DNA of 64,000 nucleotides. Source: Bacteroidota bacterium (GTDB lineage: Bacteria > Bacteroidota > Bacteroidia > AKYH767-A > OLB10). The stretch's first letter is position 1. Each line of letters opens with the position of its first letter. The translations under genes were made by a program, and so were the position numbers. This document shows positions 19,003-28,495 of the stretch, piece after piece. The notes beneath the pieces were generated by a model, which worked only from the letters and a program-made list of their open reading frames with translations, was not told the DNA's origin and searched no databases. Location: positions 62,001 through 126,000 of the forward strand of contig JADKDR010000004.1 of the NCBI GenBank assembly GCA_016714535.1, written 5' to 3'.

Positions 19003-20175
19003 TTAATGTGCCATTTCGGCTTTAGTTTCATGCGCATGCGAATCGTGATGATGATCTTCGATTGCTGCTCCAATATATATGGCCGAAAGAAGTGTAAATA
19101 CAAATGCTTGAAGAAAGGCTACAAGTAGCTCGAGTACGGTCATAAATACTACGAAGGCTGTACTAAATATGGCTGCACCAATACCTGCACCTGTATTCAT
19201 CTCTCCAAAAATAAATATGAGTGAAAAGAAAGCCAAGGCTATAATGTGTCCGGCTGTAATGTTCGCAAAGAGACGTATCATTAATACAAACGGACGCAGG
19301 AAAAATCCAAGAATTTCAATAGGCGTAAGTAAAAATAGCACCCACTTTGGCACTCCAGGCATGGCAACAATATGCATCCAATATCCGGGTTTTGCTTTTA
19401 CAGTTACTATTACTAACGTAATAACCGCTAATACCATTGCTACAGCTATACTCCCGGTTACATTTGCTCCAAAAGGGAATATCGGAATAAGCCCTAATAA
19501 ATTATTAATCCAAATAAAGAAAAATGCAGTTAGTAAGTATGGCATATACTTTTGATAGTGCGGCCCAATAGATGCTTTTGCTATATCATCGCGCACAAAA
19601 ACTATAAGTGGCTCAATTAGCGATTGAAGCCCTTTTGGGGCCATGCCTGTGCGCTTGCTATATGCTTTGGCAACTGATGTAAATATTAAAATTAGCAGAA
19701 CCACACTTATCAGCATAGCGAATACATTCTTGGTAATACTTAAATCGTATAATTTGCTTCCATCTTCAGCTACAATTTCATTGTGCTCCAGGCGAAACCC
19801 ATTATATGCATCATGCCCATGATTGAACTTAGAAGACAAAAAGGAATGAAAGCCTTTGGTAGGCGAATAAATAAGTACAGGTAAAGGGATTGAGAAATGG
19901 CCAGCAATATGCCAATCGTGTGCATCGCTTATATGCTCCACTATCATTTTTCCTGCATCAAACTTAGCTTCTTCGTGCGGTGCTTCTGCATGTGTATCGT
20001 TGGATACTGCATGTGCTTCTGCATCAGCCTTGGTAGTGCCATTATCCAATTGCTGCATGGTTTCGGCAGGTGCCGCATGGTCTTGCCCTACGGCATTTGC
20101 AGATATAACAGCAACAAAAAATAGAGCAACTAATATATGTGCGTAAATCCCGAAACGGTTTGTGTGCTTATTCAT
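19003..20175 (-). CDS. atpB: F1Fo ATP synthase subunit a, with exported N-terminal extension
   Basis: 390 aa, longer than the approximately 270 aa of E. coli AtpB. The extra length is an N-terminal signal peptide (about 1-30) and a charged, His/Glu/Ala-rich region before the membrane core, as is usual in Bacteroidota. The core holds the essential arginine in 'VLMIRLFANITAGHII'. The C-terminus is His-rich ('EDHHHDSHAHE'). It is the first gene of the operon and has a textbook Bacteroidota promoter upstream, with a leader of about 37 nt. Confidence 0.95.
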   Translation of the reverse strand: MNKHTNRFGIYAHILVALFFVAVISANAVGQDHAAPAETMQQLDNGTTKADAEAHAVSNDTHAEAPHEEAKFDAGKMIVEHISDAHDWHIAGHFSIPLPVLIYSPTKGFHSFLSSKFNHGHDAYNGFRLEHNEIVAEDGSKLYDLSITKNVFAMLISVVLLILIFTSVAKAYSKRTGMAPKGLQSLIEPLIVFVRDDIAKASIGPHYQKYMPYLLTAFFFIWINNLLGLIPIFPFGANVTGSIAVAMVLAVITLVIVTVKAKPGYWMHIVAMPGVPKWVLFLLTPIEILGFFLRPFVLMIRLFANITAGHIIALAFFSLIFIFGEMNTGAGIGAAIFSTAFVVFMTVLELLVAFLQAFVFTLLSAIYIGAAIEDHHHDSHAHETKAEMAH

Positions 20176-20212
20176 AGATAAATTGGAGCAAAACCCCTTT
20201 TAAAATCGGGCG

Positions 20213-20243
20213 CAAAGGTAAAATTTAGAATTTTGAATGCAAA
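20213..20243 (-). promoter_or_regulatory. Bacteroidota sigma-A promoter of the atp operon
   Basis: On the minus strand TTTG (20243-20240), exactly 19 bases, then TACCTTTG (20220-20213). This is a full match to TTTG-N19-TAnnTTTG, about 37 bp before the atpB start. Confidence 0.8.
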
Positions 20244-20544
20244 CGATGAAAAAAAAATGTTTTACCGCCTTTTCCCTCCTATATATAATGATTTGAAAAG
20301 TTATTTCGCCCCCTATTTTTATGCATTACAAATAGGGAAGAAGAGCTATTTCAACAATGATTAATACCAAAATTGGGAAGAAACCGGGAAACTCCCAAGT
20401 AATTTAGGCCCAAGGTGTTTTCTTATAATACAATAGCAAAACCTAAAATGCGATGATAGAGCCTTCTTATAAATCGATTAGAGCGGATAGTTCCTCCTAA
20501 CATAAAAAAAGACTCGACCTATTTTCCCGTCTATCTAAGTGGCG
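20244..20544. other. Gap upstream of the atp operon
   Basis: About 300 bp between the atp promoter and the end of the propeller gene. I see nothing beyond A+T-rich sequence and a T-run (minus strand, about 20505-20511) with only a weak 4-bp stem before it. Confidence 0.4.
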
Positions 20545-22812
20545 TTACTCCCTCACAAACCTTCCCCATAACACACTATTATCAGCAATTACTTGCACAT
20601 GATAGCAACCGGTGGCAAGCGTTTGCGTGCTAATAGAAATCCTATTGGTATTAATAGATGATAACGATTGAATCACTTTGCCAGCCACATCGTATACCGT
20701 TATAGTTACATTTTGCATATAAGGCCCAGTAAGAGCAATCATGTCATTGGCAGGGTTAGGCGAAAGGATAAAACCCGCATCAGTTAACGACTCTCCAATG
20801 CCAATTGTAAAAGCAATAACATTACTTGGCACCTGGCATCCATTGCTGTCGGCTATAAGTACATAATAATTGCCATTTACGATTGGCTGAAATGACTGTG
20901 CAGTGCTATAAACGGTAGTGTCTCCAACAATAAACCACTGGTAGCTAAATGCCTGCGTGGAGTTTAATGTTACCCCAACTAGCGTTGCAATTGGGGCAGT
21001 TGGCAACTGAAACTCAGTTATAAACCCGGGGAAAAATACCGAATCGCAACCGATTGAGTTGCAGGCCACCAATATTACATCAAACTTTCCATATTGATTA
21101 TAGCAGATATTAGTAGGATTTTGATCGGTAGAGGAGGCAGGCGAAGCTCCACTGAAGTACCATGTCCATGAGTAAGGGCTATTTAGAGTTTGGTCAAAGA
21201 AATCTATGCAGTTTTTATCACAGAACAAAGAATCGCTTGAAGAGATATTAACTATAACCTGTGCACATGCGGTAAATACCAACGCCACCGAGTCCACGTT
21301 TTTACATCCGTTTATATCTGTAACGGTCACGGTATAGGTTCCGCTTGCAGCTGCTGTTATATTATTAGCACTATTGCCATTGCTCCATAGGTAACTATTA
21401 TATGCACCCGGGTTAAGGTTGTATAATTGACCAATGCACAAGGTACTATCAGGGCCTAGGTTTGGTGTTGGCAAGGGGTTGATTGTAACGGGAATGGTGA
21501 TGGTATCAGATGACAGGTTTGTATAAACAAGTATCAACTGAACATTATAATTGCCAGGTGCTGTAAACATATGCTTGGGATCAAGAATAAACGAAGTATT
21601 GTTGGGGCCTGAAGCAGGGTCATCAAAGTCCCAGGATGACACCACTACCGAAGCAGGATTGCCAAGCGTAAATTCTGTACTATCACCAAAACAAAGGTTT
21701 TTTACACTTGCCGATGTACTAAGAAAATTAGTCACAAAATCAGGAAGCCCTAAGGTGCAACCTCCGGGGCTAACATTAACGCCATTCGTAACCGGGTTGC
21801 AGAAACTCCCGGCTGAATCGGGGGCATTAATTACACCTACCCAACTGGTGGCGTAACGTGCAAAATACATTTTGCCGTCCAGTGCCAACTGAATATCTCC
21901 AGGGATATCGGTAAAAGTATGAATAGAAATTCCGCTTGCGCAAATATTAACGTTCGATCCTGAATTCATGTCAAACTGATAAATTTCTCCCGGAGTATAA
22001 TCAACATTACAACAATAAAGGAAATTACCAGAGGCAGAAAATTCAGTACTATAAGGGTAATAGGTGTTAGGAAAAATATACGAGGCTGGATTACTAAAAA
22101 CTCCTGTTGCATTGTCAAAGTCTATCAACTCCATGGTATGCATATCATAGGTGCTCATGGCAAGCTTAGTTCCATTACCATTAAAGCTCATTCCTCCCGT
22201 CCATATACCTGTCAGACCCGCTCCAATAGTTTGCGAGAGGGCAGGTTGTACGCCAGCTGCTGTTACTAATACGGTATGATATACTGCGTTTGCATTGCCA
22301 TGTACCGACACCCAAAAGTCGATACCGTTTGCGTGTTTGCATGCGGTAAGTTTTTCGGCAACCGGCCCGGGTACTACGTTCACGTTTTTGGTGACTACAT
22401 CTCCTAATCCTCCATTTAAATTCATGTCTATCACATTGTAACATAAACCTGCCGCGCCCGCGGCATCGGGCACGGTAAACATATAATAAAGACCATTGCC
22501 TGCAGGACTTGGAAATGCTATGCAAGACTGTGACGAAGATCCACCTCCAAACAATCCGCTGCCATTAGGCATGGGGACATGATTAGCATTGTAGATTGTT
22601 AATCCTTCGGAGTAAAAAAGCAGGTTGCCTAAAGGGTCGCTCATACTAGCGCATCCCTCGGTAGTGCTTATAGCGCCATTGTTGACTACTACGGGTGCGC
22701 CCGAATTAAAATCGATACCGGCATTGTTTCCAAAATACCAATTGGCTGTTTCTTTCTGCGCAAAAGCGCTCATACTTAAAAGAAGAAGAATTACTTGAGA
22801 GATTTGTTTCAT
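20545..22812 (-). CDS. Propeller/PKD surface protein, paralogue 3, T9SS type A
   Basis: 755 aa. Signal peptide about 1-18. A beta-propeller-like region (about 20-360) starts with 'NWYFGNNAGIDFNSGAP' and has 'EGCASMSDPLGNLLFYS'. A PKD-like module ('VVSSWDFDDPASGPNN') follows, then an Ig-like module ('SYLWSNGNSANNIT'), a second PKD-like module with four cysteines ('SLFCDKNCIDFF'), an Ig-like 'FSYQWFIVGD' module and a type A sorting domain ('FILSPNPANDMIALTG'). It begins 4 bp after the previous paralogue and is last in the operon. No catalytic residues are recognised; likely a surface binding protein. Confidence 0.8.
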   Translation of the reverse strand: MKQISQVILLLLSMSAFAQKETANWYFGNNAGIDFNSGAPVVVNNGAISTTEGCASMSDPLGNLLFYSEGLTIYNANHVPMPNGSGLFGGGSSSQSCIAFPSPAGNGLYYMFTVPDAAGAAGLCYNVIDMNLNGGLGDVVTKNVNVVPGPVAEKLTACKHANGIDFWVSVHGNANAVYHTVLVTAAGVQPALSQTIGAGLTGIWTGGMSFNGNGTKLAMSTYDMHTMELIDFDNATGVFSNPASYIFPNTYYPYSTEFSASGNFLYCCNVDYTPGEIYQFDMNSGSNVNICASGISIHTFTDIPGDIQLALDGKMYFARYATSWVGVINAPDSAGSFCNPVTNGVNVSPGGCTLGLPDFVTNFLSTSASVKNLCFGDSTEFTLGNPASVVVSSWDFDDPASGPNNTSFILDPKHMFTAPGNYNVQLILVYTNLSSDTITIPVTINPLPTPNLGPDSTLCIGQLYNLNPGAYNSYLWSNGNSANNITAAASGTYTVTVTDINGCKNVDSVALVFTACAQVIVNISSSDSLFCDKNCIDFFDQTLNSPYSWTWYFSGASPASSTDQNPTNICYNQYGKFDVILVACNSIGCDSVFFPGFITEFQLPTAPIATLVGVTLNSTQAFSYQWFIVGDTTVYSTAQSFQPIVNGNYYVLIADSNGCQVPSNVIAFTIGIGESLTDAGFILSPNPANDMIALTGPYMQNVTITVYDVAGKVIQSLSSINTNRISISTQTLATGCYHVQVIADNSVLWGRFVRE

Positions 22813-22816
22813 AGTT

Positions 22817-25108
22817 TTAGTTTTTGATAAATTTCAGAGAATATGTTTGATGTTGCGAAAGTAACGAAACAAAATATATTCCATCTACCACATCAGATAA
22901 ATTAATGTTTATCCCCAATACTCCTGAATTATTTACTCCCAATTTCACACACTTGCCATGAACATCATATACCGTGTAAGTTATTTCCTGTTCTAATACT
23001 ATTTCTTTACATGGAATTATTAAGACTTGTTGCTCTTGACTGTAGTATGCGTGGCATCCGGGTTGCTGAAGATTTGGCATGGCAGTATAAAAACCAACTA
23101 CATTTCCAGGTACCTGACAACCATTACTATCCGAAATGAGAACGTAATAGTTACCATTAATGGTAGGCGTAAATGATTGTGCAATGCTGTACACTGTAGT
23201 ATCTCCTACTATGAACCACTGATAGCTAAAGGCAGGTGTGCTGCTAAGCATATTGCCGTTTAACGTAACTACTGGTGCAGTAGGCAATTGAAACTCCGTA
23301 ATAAAGTTTAGAAACACTACGGAATCGCAGCCTGCGGCATTGCAGGCCACAAGGGTTACATCAAAACTACCATAGTTATTATAACATATTCCCAATGGAT
23401 TTTGAAGCGTGCTGGTAGAAGGAACGGCCCCTGAAAAATACCACATCCATGTTGTTGGCGTGTTCTGCGACAGGTCGGTAAAGTCAATACAATTTTTATC
23501 GCAGAAAATGCTGTCGCTTGCTGCAATATTTGCGATGACTCCCGCGCATGGGACAAAAGTAACCAAAATGCTGTCTTCCGCCTTGCAGCCGTTTTGATCT
23601 GTAACGGTAATACTATACGCTCCACTGTTGGTTAGGGTTATGCTAGATGTTGTGGAGCTATTGCTCCACAAGTATGTGTTAAAAGTACCGGGGCTTAATA
23701 CAAGGTTTTGACCTTGGCAAACGGTGGTGTCATTGCCTAGTGATATGGGGGTAGGAACGTTTATGGTAACCGTTAGCGGGATCGTATCGCTCGATCCGTT
23801 GAGGTACACATTAATAAGTTGAACATTATAAACACCCGGAGCGCTGTAGAAATGATTAGCCGAAAAGGTATACGCATTATTAGCAGACCCCGAGCCGGGG
23901 TCACCAAAATCCCAAGCTACCGCAATTACACTGAGCGAGTCGGCAACCGAAAAACTTGTAGTATCGCCAAGACACAAATTATTGATAAAGGCGGCATTGC
24001 CAAAATAGCTGGCAACAAAGTTGGGCAGTCCTAATCGGCTGGTGGCAGGGGAAGGGAGGGTAAATCCCTGGTCATCATAATTACAAGCCATTCCGAGCGA
24101 ATCGGGATAATTAATTACACTTAAAAACGCCATCCCCTGGTTCAGGGCATGATAAATTTTTTTGTCAGGAGCCATTTGTAAAGTGCCTAAGCCTCCGCTT
24201 ACACTGGTACCTATTTGCATAGCAGAGTTACATATAGCCGCAGCGCTGCCGGCAAGCATGTCCCACTGATAGATACTACCCTGCCCCTCAATTGCTCCAT
24301 ATACAAAGCGATTGTTATTTGACCACTCAAGCCCGTAAGCTCCTGAATATTGTGCACCGTTGCAGGTAATCGCATTGCTTACAACTCCGGTTGCATTATC
24401 GAAGTCATAAAATTCAAAGATAGACAACCCGTGTATGGATGCTGCCAATCTTTTTCCATTATGGGAGGCTTTAAGCATACCTATTTCAGAATTTGAAAAG
24501 TTACTGTAAACGGCACCTGCGCTGCTAATAACCGGAACAGGATTTATTCCTGCCGATGTAATGCTATGTGCCACAAAATTATTATTACCCATTTGATGAC
24601 TAATTACCCAAACATCGCCAGTAAAAAAATTCTTTACTGCAGTAATTTTTTCTGCTGTTGGGGTATACAATTGCACATTCTTGGTAGTAATATCACCATT
24701 GCCTCCATTGAGGCTCATATCTACTATGGAATAGCAGAGTCCATCAGCGCCCGAAAATTCTTCGCATGTAAAAACGTAATACAAATTAGCACTCAACGGC
24801 TGTTTCACTATTAGTGCTGATTGCGAAGAACTCCAACCACCCAGTAAGCCACTGCCATTGGGCATTACGTTATGATTTTTATCATAACAGTTAGCGCCAT
24901 CCGTATAAAAGAGAAGGTTGCCCATTCCATCGCAAATAGATGAGCTGCCTTCGTTGGTGTCGAAGCCACCATTACTTAATCCTACTGGTGCCCCGGAATT
25001 AAAATCGATACCTGCATGATTACCAAAATACCAGATGTATGCTTCTTTTTGAGCAATTAAGCTTTTGGCTACTAATACAAAGGCAAAAAATATAATTATT
25101 TTTTTCAT
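22817..25108 (-). CDS. Propeller/PKD surface protein, paralogue 2, T9SS-sorted
   Basis: 763 aa with the same module order as its neighbours: signal peptide; 'IWYFGNHAGIDFNSGAP' propeller-like region; PKD-like 'AVAWDFGDPGSGSANN'; an Ig-like 'TYLWSNSSTTSS' module; the Cys-rich PKD-like 'SIFCDKNCIDFT' module; 'FSYQWFIVGD' module. The C-terminal sorting domain lacks a clean 'PNP' start but ends with the usual 'DGIYFVSLLS..' strands. It is 17 bp after paralogue 1 and 4 bp before paralogue 3, so the three form one operon. Confidence 0.8.
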   Translation of the reverse strand: MKKIIIFFAFVLVAKSLIAQKEAYIWYFGNHAGIDFNSGAPVGLSNGGFDTNEGSSSICDGMGNLLFYTDGANCYDKNHNVMPNGSGLLGGWSSSQSALIVKQPLSANLYYVFTCEEFSGADGLCYSIVDMSLNGGNGDITTKNVQLYTPTAEKITAVKNFFTGDVWVISHQMGNNNFVAHSITSAGINPVPVISSAGAVYSNFSNSEIGMLKASHNGKRLAASIHGLSIFEFYDFDNATGVVSNAITCNGAQYSGAYGLEWSNNNRFVYGAIEGQGSIYQWDMLAGSAAAICNSAMQIGTSVSGGLGTLQMAPDKKIYHALNQGMAFLSVINYPDSLGMACNYDDQGFTLPSPATSRLGLPNFVASYFGNAAFINNLCLGDTTSFSVADSLSVIAVAWDFGDPGSGSANNAYTFSANHFYSAPGVYNVQLINVYLNGSSDTIPLTVTINVPTPISLGNDTTVCQGQNLVLSPGTFNTYLWSNSSTTSSITLTNSGAYSITVTDQNGCKAEDSILVTFVPCAGVIANIAASDSIFCDKNCIDFTDLSQNTPTTWMWYFSGAVPSTSTLQNPLGICYNNYGSFDVTLVACNAAGCDSVVFLNFITEFQLPTAPVVTLNGNMLSSTPAFSYQWFIVGDTTVYSIAQSFTPTINGNYYVLISDSNGCQVPGNVVGFYTAMPNLQQPGCHAYYSQEQQVLIIPCKEIVLEQEITYTVYDVHGKCVKLGVNNSGVLGININLSDVVDGIYFVSLLSQHQTYSLKFIKN

Positions 25109-25125
25109 GATATATTGTTATTTGG

Positions 25126-27183
25126 TTATTGTTTGACTACTCTAATGGTGCCTAAAAAATGCTCGCCTACTAACTGCACGGCATATATGCCGGAGGCAAA
25201 ATTGAGCATAAGGGAATTATGTTGCGCGCCCGACAGTGCATTGTGATCCACGATGGCTCCTTTAGCATCATATACGGTGTACGTTATTTTATTATTCTGT
25301 TGTAACTGGCTAAGCGTAAATTGCAGTAAGCCACTTTGTGGATTAAACGAATATTGAATGTTTTCATCTGTAATTTCAGATACATAAAGATAAAAACCTA
25401 TAACATTGCTTGGCACCTGGCATCCGTTACTATCGCTAATGAGTACATAATAATTTCCGCTAACAGTGGGCGTAAATGATTGCGAAGTTCCATACACAGA
25501 AGTGTCGCCAACAATAAACCATTGATAAGCATATGCAACAGTGCTGGTAAGGGTATTGCCATTGAGCGTAATAACAGGAGTAGCAGGCAATTGAAATTCG
25601 GTAATAAACGCAGGAAGCCAAACCGTATCGCACCCTGCAGCATTGCAGGCTATAAGTTGTACATCAAAGCTGCCATAATTATTGTAGCATATTCCGGTTG
25701 GATTTTGATCGGTTGATGAAGATGGTGAAGCCCCGGTAAAAGTCCACTGCCACGAATTAGGTGCAAATTGTGATTGATCAAAAAAGTCGATACAATTTTT
25801 ATCGCAAAACGAAGTATCGCTTGCAGCTAATGCAGCAACTACCTGATTGCATACCGTAATATCTATTTGAATGTTAATAGTATCAACACTAGAATTAAAA
25901 TATACCATAACTACTTGTACATTATAGGTGCCCGGTGCCGAAAATATATGATAAGGCTGATAGATATAACTAGTATTGTTAGGCCCGGTAGAAGGATCGC
26001 CAAAGTCCCACGACACTGCTACTACAGACAATGAATCGGCAACGGCAAACTTTGTAGTATCGCCAAAACAAAAATTTTCGTATAGCAAGGGTGAGCCTAA
26101 TGTGCCAGCTATCCATTGGGGCATGCCCAAGTAAACTGTATTGTTTGTACTAAATGCATTGGCCACGCCATTGCAAGCAGTACCTGCCGAATCAGGGGCA
26201 TTAATTACACTCAAAAAATTGTTTGACCACGATGGAGTATAGATTTTGCCATTGGGGGCCAATTGTAACTGTCCGATATAATTTTGCACACTTAATACCT
26301 GAACACCGGTTGTAATAATTGTTGAGTTAACTCCTGAGATCATATCATATTGATAGGCAAGGCCGGGTATTACATCTACGTTTCCCACATATAGATACCT
26401 GCCTTTTTCTGAAAACTCAAATCCATACGTTGGAAAATTAAATGGGAAGGTATATTTGGCCGGGTTGCTTAATGTGCCTGTTTGAGAATCGAAGTCAAAT
26501 AATTCGAATGCATCATTTGCATAATCAGCTACAGCAACTTTTTTTCCATCGTGCGAAAATTTTAAACATCCTACTGCAAAAGGATGCACACTGCCAATAG
26601 TTTGCGATTGGGGCAATCCCACTCCTGCAGATGTAACTTGTACTTTAACGTAAGTATTGCTATTGTTAAGTTGTACCATTACCCAAGCATTCTTGCTGCC
26701 AGGTATATAAACACCATGTAGTTTTTCGGCAAATGAGCCTGCCTGTACGGTGACATTTTTTGTCATTATATCTCCCAGACCTCCATTTAGGGTCATATCA
26801 ATAAGGCTGTAAGTAAGACCTGAGGGGCCTCCAACATCGGGTATCGTAAAAATATAATATCGCAATGTATTGCCGGGATCAGGAACTACCACACATGACT
26901 GCGAAGCACTAAAACCTCCAAACAGTCCGGTACCATTGGGCATAGCAACATGATTTGCGTTGTACACCGTTATGCCATCGCTATAAAATAAAAGATTACC
27001 AAACGCATCACTTTGGGTAATACATCCTTCGTTGGTGTTCATGGCACCGTTATTAAGAACTACAGGAGAGCCGCTACTAAACTCGCATCCTGCATTACCA
27101 CCATAATACCAGGTATTTGTGGCATTCTGAGCGTTTGTTTTATATAGTAGCATCAGAAAAAATAAAAACGTAATTTGCTTCAT
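25126..27183 (-). CDS. Propeller/PKD surface protein, paralogue 1, T9SS-sorted
   Basis: 685 aa. Signal peptide, then 'TWYYGGNAGCEFSSGSP' at the start of the propeller-like region, PKD-like 'AVSWDFGDPSTGPNN', the four-Cys PKD-like 'TSFCDKNCIDFF' and 'YAYQWFIVGD'. The Ig-like 'YLWSN' module found between the two PKD modules in paralogues 2 and 3 is missing, which explains the shorter length. The sorting domain is at the C-terminus. First gene of the three-gene operon. Confidence 0.8.
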   Translation of the reverse strand: MKQITFLFFLMLLYKTNAQNATNTWYYGGNAGCEFSSGSPVVLNNGAMNTNEGCITQSDAFGNLLFYSDGITVYNANHVAMPNGTGLFGGFSASQSCVVVPDPGNTLRYYIFTIPDVGGPSGLTYSLIDMTLNGGLGDIMTKNVTVQAGSFAEKLHGVYIPGSKNAWVMVQLNNSNTYVKVQVTSAGVGLPQSQTIGSVHPFAVGCLKFSHDGKKVAVADYANDAFELFDFDSQTGTLSNPAKYTFPFNFPTYGFEFSEKGRYLYVGNVDVIPGLAYQYDMISGVNSTIITTGVQVLSVQNYIGQLQLAPNGKIYTPSWSNNFLSVINAPDSAGTACNGVANAFSTNNTVYLGMPQWIAGTLGSPLLYENFCFGDTTKFAVADSLSVVAVSWDFGDPSTGPNNTSYIYQPYHIFSAPGTYNVQVVMVYFNSSVDTINIQIDITVCNQVVAALAASDTSFCDKNCIDFFDQSQFAPNSWQWTFTGASPSSSTDQNPTGICYNNYGSFDVQLIACNAAGCDTVWLPAFITEFQLPATPVITLNGNTLTSTVAYAYQWFIVGDTSVYGTSQSFTPTVSGNYYVLISDSNGCQVPSNVIGFYLYVSEITDENIQYSFNPQSGLLQFTLSQLQQNNKITYTVYDAKGAIVDHNALSGAQHNSLMLNFASGIYAVQLVGEHFLGTIRVVKQ

Positions 27184-27316
27184 ACTTAAAATTGATTTAA
27201 AGATATTGTTTTCAGTGGTTTCAAAACCCGGAAAGGGGTTTCAAAAATATTTATTATTTAAGGATTTTATAAAAATAGATACTTTTTTTTAATTACAGGA
27301 ATGTTAACTAAAAAAA

Positions 27317-28495
27317 TCAAATATCTCCTTGTGCTCCGGCTCCGCCAAATTCACCCCCTCCAAATTCGGTTTTGTTCTGTTGGGGCTGTACACCTGAATT
27401 AGTTGCAGTTTGTATCATCAGCATGGTGGATATGAGTTGATTAATCTTGGTAAAATCATTTTGCGTTTGCTCCAGCGAATAGGTATCCGGTTTGTTTTTT
27501 GACAACAGAAACCCAGCCGCTGCAAGCAGCAAGCATAAAATACCCGAAGCAAGCAATACCCATTCGTACTCCCAATTCCAAACGTATAGGGCCATGGTTA
27601 AAAAAGCCACAACCAGCGAAAGCAAGCCCATCACAACAAGCAAAATATCTCTACGTATCATATGTCGCCAGATAACATAAACAGGCCAGGCAAACATGAA
27701 AAGGACACCTAACATGTTCCATATCTTAGGCATCAAGACTTGTGTACTTGCTTTTTCATTTAGCAACGTATCTTGTATAAAAACATTCAACCCAAAGGTA
27801 ATCATGGCTACTAAGGCCGCACGGCTTGCCGCAGCCGAGTCAGCATAGATTATACTGCTTTTTTCAAAAATTTTAGGAATTACCCATTCATAGCAAAAGA
27901 ACAAGACAGCAATTGAAAAATAAAAGAATGCCGTAAAAAAAGCTCCCGGAATTTCCACTAATATAGTTAACATACTTGCTCCCAATAAAGCAAAAGCTAC
28001 AAGCACAAGTAGCCAATCGATGGTATAAAATGCGCCTACAAGCACAATTAAAAAATTGATAAAAAATATAAATGAAACCGCACCAGAGCTGTTAAAATTG
28101 CCTGTTAACAACAAGGTTATTCCAACGCAAAAAATGAATAAATTACCATACAACAAACCATGATCAATACCATTTTTAAAATACTCCTTTTCTCTGATAA
28201 AATAAATAGACGAAGCCAACCCCAACATGCCAAAGACCAAACACAAAATTCGCAGAGCATTTTCGCTGAAGGCGTCTAAAAAAAGTGCAGCTAAGCCAAA
28301 AACAGCCGCAACCAAAATAGCCGCAAGCAAAAACAATCCTATACGCACCGACCAAATCGTTTTTTTGTAATTAGGCACAAGTTTTTGATAGGTTTCAACA
28401 AATGCTGTATCAGATATCCACTCATTCTGCTTCCATTCATTCACATATTCCAGCAATATCGTATTGCGGATTTTTATCTTATCGTAAAGTTTCAT
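27317..28495 (-). CDS. Multi-pass inner-membrane protein of unknown function
   Basis: 392 aa. A cytosolic N-terminus of about 45 residues precedes roughly ten hydrophobic segments. The tail is Gly-rich ('EFGGGEFGGAGAQGDI'). Its start overlaps the stop of the gene before it by four bases (ATGA), so they are translationally coupled. The organisation resembles the DUF2157/DUF4401 type of paired membrane proteins, but I cannot confirm the family by eye. Function unknown. Confidence 0.65.
   Translation of the reverse strand: MKLYDKIKIRNTILLEYVNEWKQNEWISDTAFVETYQKLVPNYKKTIWSVRIGLFLLAAILVAAVFGLAALFLDAFSENALRILCLVFGMLGLASSIYFIREKEYFKNGIDHGLLYGNLFIFCVGITLLLTGNFNSSGAVSFIFFINFLIVLVGAFYTIDWLLVLVAFALLGASMLTILVEIPGAFFTAFFYFSIAVLFFCYEWVIPKIFEKSSIIYADSAAASRAALVAMITFGLNVFIQDTLLNEKASTQVLMPKIWNMLGVLFMFAWPVYVIWRHMIRRDILLVVMGLLSLVVAFLTMALYVWNWEYEWVLLASGILCLLLAAAGFLLSKNKPDTYSLEQTQNDFTKINQLISTMLMIQTATNSGVQPQQNKTEFGGGEFGGAGAQGDI

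Noticed and set aside
20505..20540. Terminator after the third propeller gene
   Set aside because: Only a 4-bp stem before the T-run; not convincing.
27205..27250. AAACCC-N6-GGGTTT inverted repeat as a terminator
   Set aside because: The stem is only 6 bp and no T-run follows it on the minus strand.
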